17,508 nt of DNA from positions 1 through 17,508 of the forward strand of contig DXCD01000195.1 in assembly GCA_019116185.1 (NCBI GenBank), written 5' to 3'. The position numbers and the translations under genes are program-made. Under the pieces are notes generated by a model. It saw only the letters and a list, made by a program, of their open reading frames with translations, was not told the origin of the DNA and did no database searches. This DNA comes from Candidatus Mediterraneibacter stercorigallinarum. Lineage in GTDB: Bacteria; Bacillota; Clostridia; Lachnospirales; Lachnospiraceae. Shown here in pieces: positions 15,568-17,508 of this stretch. Position 1 is the stretch's first letter; every line of letters begins with the position of its first letter.

Positions 15568-17508
15568 CTAGCCTTTCAGAAGATATGCGTAATCCCTGCA
15601 CACTGTCTCCATCAGTTTCAGCAGCCCTTCCGGGATCCGCGTCTCCTCTCCCTTGGTCCATACATAAGTATCTCCGAAGAACCTTACCTTACACTTCACC
15701 GCTTCTCTGTCAAGCACGGTAAAGCCCTGATTCTTACTGTTTTCCATATCCTTCTCGTCCGCGAACAGAGTGAATTTGTCCAGGTACGGCGCGCTGTCGT
15801 ACGGGCAGAAGCTCTTGCAGTTGCCGCACTCATTACACATGTAGTCCACATGGATGATCTGGTGTTTTTCCATGCCCGGAACCCGGATAGAGATATTCGC
15901 CCTATTGGGACATACCTCCACGCAGTTCTCGCAGATACCTTCGCATCCGAGGCACCGTCCGCTTTCCTCTTTGTCCTCTTTCGCGTCTTCAAGGTTTCCT
16001 CTTCTATTATACACGATTTCTTCGTCTGTCTGCGAAAGAATGTCATCTGCCAGGGCTTCTCCGATGACAGCCTCAGCCGCCTTCTTTCCGTCCCGGATGC
16101 CTTCAACAACGGTTGCAGGACCTCCGAGCCCGTCGCCCACTACATAGACTCCGGCAAGGTTCGTCTCGCATGTCTCTTCATTGACAAGGGCGCGCCCTCT
16201 GTCATTTACATGGATGCCGTTCGCCTCGTAGAATCCTGTGGGAACTTTCTCTCCCACTGCCGCGATGACGGTATCCGCCGGAACTTCTTTTTCCTCTTCT
16301 GTCTCCACGACGCCTCTTCTTCCGGACGCGTCATAATCGCCCAGCTTCATTACTTTGCAGAGAAGTTTCCCGTCTTCTAACTTCACCGGTGAAAGCAGTT
16401 CCATGAACTCAACTCCGTCTTCCACTGCCATCTCCAGCTCTTCCTCGTCCGCCGGCATATATCTCTTTGTCCTTCTGTATACAAGGTACACGTGCTCCAC
16501 GCCTTTTGTGCGCTTCGCCGCCCTGGCAGTATCCATGGCAGTGTTTCCTCCGCCGATGACCACCACGTTTTTCCCGACATCCAGGCCGCCGTCCTGCGCC
16601 TTGAAATCAGCCAGGAATTCAAGCGCATTGACCGGATCTCCTTTTTCCAGCTTCAGCCTGCCCGGCTCAGACGCTCCCACGGCAAGGATCACTGCCGTGT
16701 ATCCGGCATTCTTCAGCATGCTGATATCCGTGATCTCTGAATTCAGGTAAATCTTTACGCCCAGCTTCTCAAGAAGCGCCGCATCCTTGTCGATCGCGCT
16801 CTCCGGGATACGGAAGCCCGGGATCACATGGCGCACCACGCCGCCCAACGCGCCGGTCTTCTCAAACAGTGTCACATCCATTCCTGCTCTTCTCAGGAAA
16901 TAAGCCGCCGCCATTCCCGCAGGACCGCCGCCGACCACTGCTGCCTTCCCGGGTCTTGTCACCGCCGGAGCCGTGATCTTCCCGATGAGGGCGTCATATC
17001 CGTTCTCAGCCGCGATCTTCTTCATCTCGCGGATGTGCACAGAATCCTCATAGAAATTACGGGTACATTTCCCCATACACGGGTGGGCGCAGATCGTTCC
17101 CGTGATGAACGGGAGCGGGTTCTTCTCAGTGATCACTTTCAGCGCCTCTTCGTATTTCCCTGCTTTCACAAGCTGCAGGTACGCCGGGATATCCTGATGG
17201 ATCGGGCATCCCTCTTTACACGGAGCGGTAAAGCAGTCTAAAAGGGGAACCTGCTTCTTCATCTTTCTCGACGGCAGCGGTTTGACTGCCTTCACATGAT
17301 ACGGGCTTACCTTTGCGTCTGCTGCCAGTTTCGCGGTGCCTTCCACGCTGACTCCTGTGAACACGTCGTTCTCCTTTTCCAGAAGCGCCGCCATCTGTGC
17401 GGTCCTGTCATATCCGCCGGGTTTGAGCAGTGTGGTCGCGACTGTGACCGGCCAGATTCCGGCGTCCACGATACCTTTGATATTATGGAAATCCGCGCCT
17501 CCCGAATA
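15568..17508 (-). CDS. ygfK: YgfK-type putative selenate reductase subunit, FAD/Fe-S oxidoreductase (5' truncated by window)
   Basis: Only the last 646 residues are in the window; the frame stays open to base 17508, so the N-terminal third (family length is about 1000) lies outside. The visible start YSGGADFHNIKG and TTLLKPGGY match YgfK. In order (visible numbering) come a GltD-type Fe-S segment with Cys92, Cys97, Cys101 and Cys140, Cys144, Cys148; an FAD site VVGGGPAGMAAAY (about 191-203); an NAD(P) site VVVIGGGNTAMDTA (about 315-328); and C-terminal clusters CLGCEGICENCVEVCP and CNECGNCKSFCP (about 519-568). The protein should move electrons between NAD(P)H, flavin and Fe-S centres. YgfK is named a putative selenate reductase subunit, but in purine/urate clusters of gut anaerobes it is thought to act on a purine intermediate or as redox partner. 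It heads the visible operon. Confidence 0.9.
   Translation of the reverse strand, partial: YSGGADFHNIKGIVDAGIWPVTVATTLLKPGGYDRTAQMAALLEKENDVFTGVSVEGTAKLAADAKVSPYHVKAVKPLPSRKMKKQVPLLDCFTAPCKEGCPIHQDIPAYLQLVKAGKYEEALKVITEKNPLPFITGTICAHPCMGKCTRNFYEDSVHIREMKKIAAENGYDALIGKITAPAVTRPGKAAVVGGGPAGMAAAYFLRRAGMDVTLFEKTGALGGVVRHVIPGFRIPESAIDKDAALLEKLGVKIYLNSEITDISMLKNAGYTAVILAVGASEPGRLKLEKGDPVNALEFLADFKAQDGGLDVGKNVVVIGGGNTAMDTARAAKRTKGVEHVYLVYRRTKRYMPADEEELEMAVEDGVEFMELLSPVKLEDGKLLCKVMKLGDYDASGRRGVVETEEEKEVPADTVIAAVGEKVPTGFYEANGIHVNDRGRALVNEETCETNLAGVYVVGDGLGGPATVVEGIRDGKKAAEAVIGEALADDILSQTDEEIVYNRRGNLEDAKEDKEESGRCLGCEGICENCVEVCPNRANISIRVPGMEKHQIIHVDYMCNECGNCKSFCPYDSAPYLDKFTLFADEKDMENSKNQGFTVLDREAVKCKVRFFGDTYVWTKGEETRIPEGLLKLMETVCRDYAYLLKG

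Overview
The window carries only minus-strand genes, read from high to low coordinate. It looks like a chromosomal piece of a Clostridia-type Firmicute, most likely a gut Lachnospiraceae. The reasons are strong AGGAGG-type ribosome binding sites, sigma-A promoters, a Bce-type two-component/ABC module, a PTS operon controlled by a BglG/LicT-type antiterminator, and a selenium-dependent molybdenum hydroxylase cluster. Genus cannot be fixed from the sequence alone.

Region 1 (17508 down to about 8817) is one tightly packed operon whose start lies outside the window. It encodes the C-terminal two thirds of a YgfK-type FAD/iron-sulfur oxidoreductase, a D-hydantoinase/dihydropyrimidinase, YqeC, a fused YqeB-MocA-like maturation protein, a fused 2Fe-2S/molybdopterin selenium-dependent xanthine dehydrogenase, and a ModE-like winged-helix regulator. 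An intrinsic terminator at 8817-8846 closes it. Together these genes fit anaerobic purine (xanthine/urate) breakdown: a molybdo-selenium hydroxylase, the proteins that build its cofactor, a ring-opening cyclic amidohydrolase, and a redox partner.

Region 2 (8795-8306) is a single GNAT acetyltransferase gene with its own promoter.

Region 3 (8248-4736) is a sugar PTS operon: an IICBA permease of the glucose family followed by its PRD-containing RNA-binding antiterminator. The leader holds a complete regulatory device: a near-consensus promoter, a RAT (ribonucleic antiterminator) hairpin at 8162-8196, and an intrinsic terminator at 8109-8173 whose 5' arm overlaps the RAT 3' arm. A 119-base palindromic element, apparently a dispersed intergenic repeat, lies between this switch and the permease start.

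Region 4 (4672-25) is a BceRS-BceAB-like module: response regulator, intramembrane-sensing histidine kinase, ABC ATPase and a ten-helix FtsX-type permease with a large extracellular domain. Such modules sense and resist peptide antibiotics. Ahead of the transporter pair are an extended -10 promoter with a poor -35 and a direct repeat that could be the response-regulator site.

I see no tRNA, rRNA, CRISPR array, insertion sequence or prophage gene. The most informative non-coding finding is the RAT/terminator switch; the least explained one is the palindromic element in the PTS leader.
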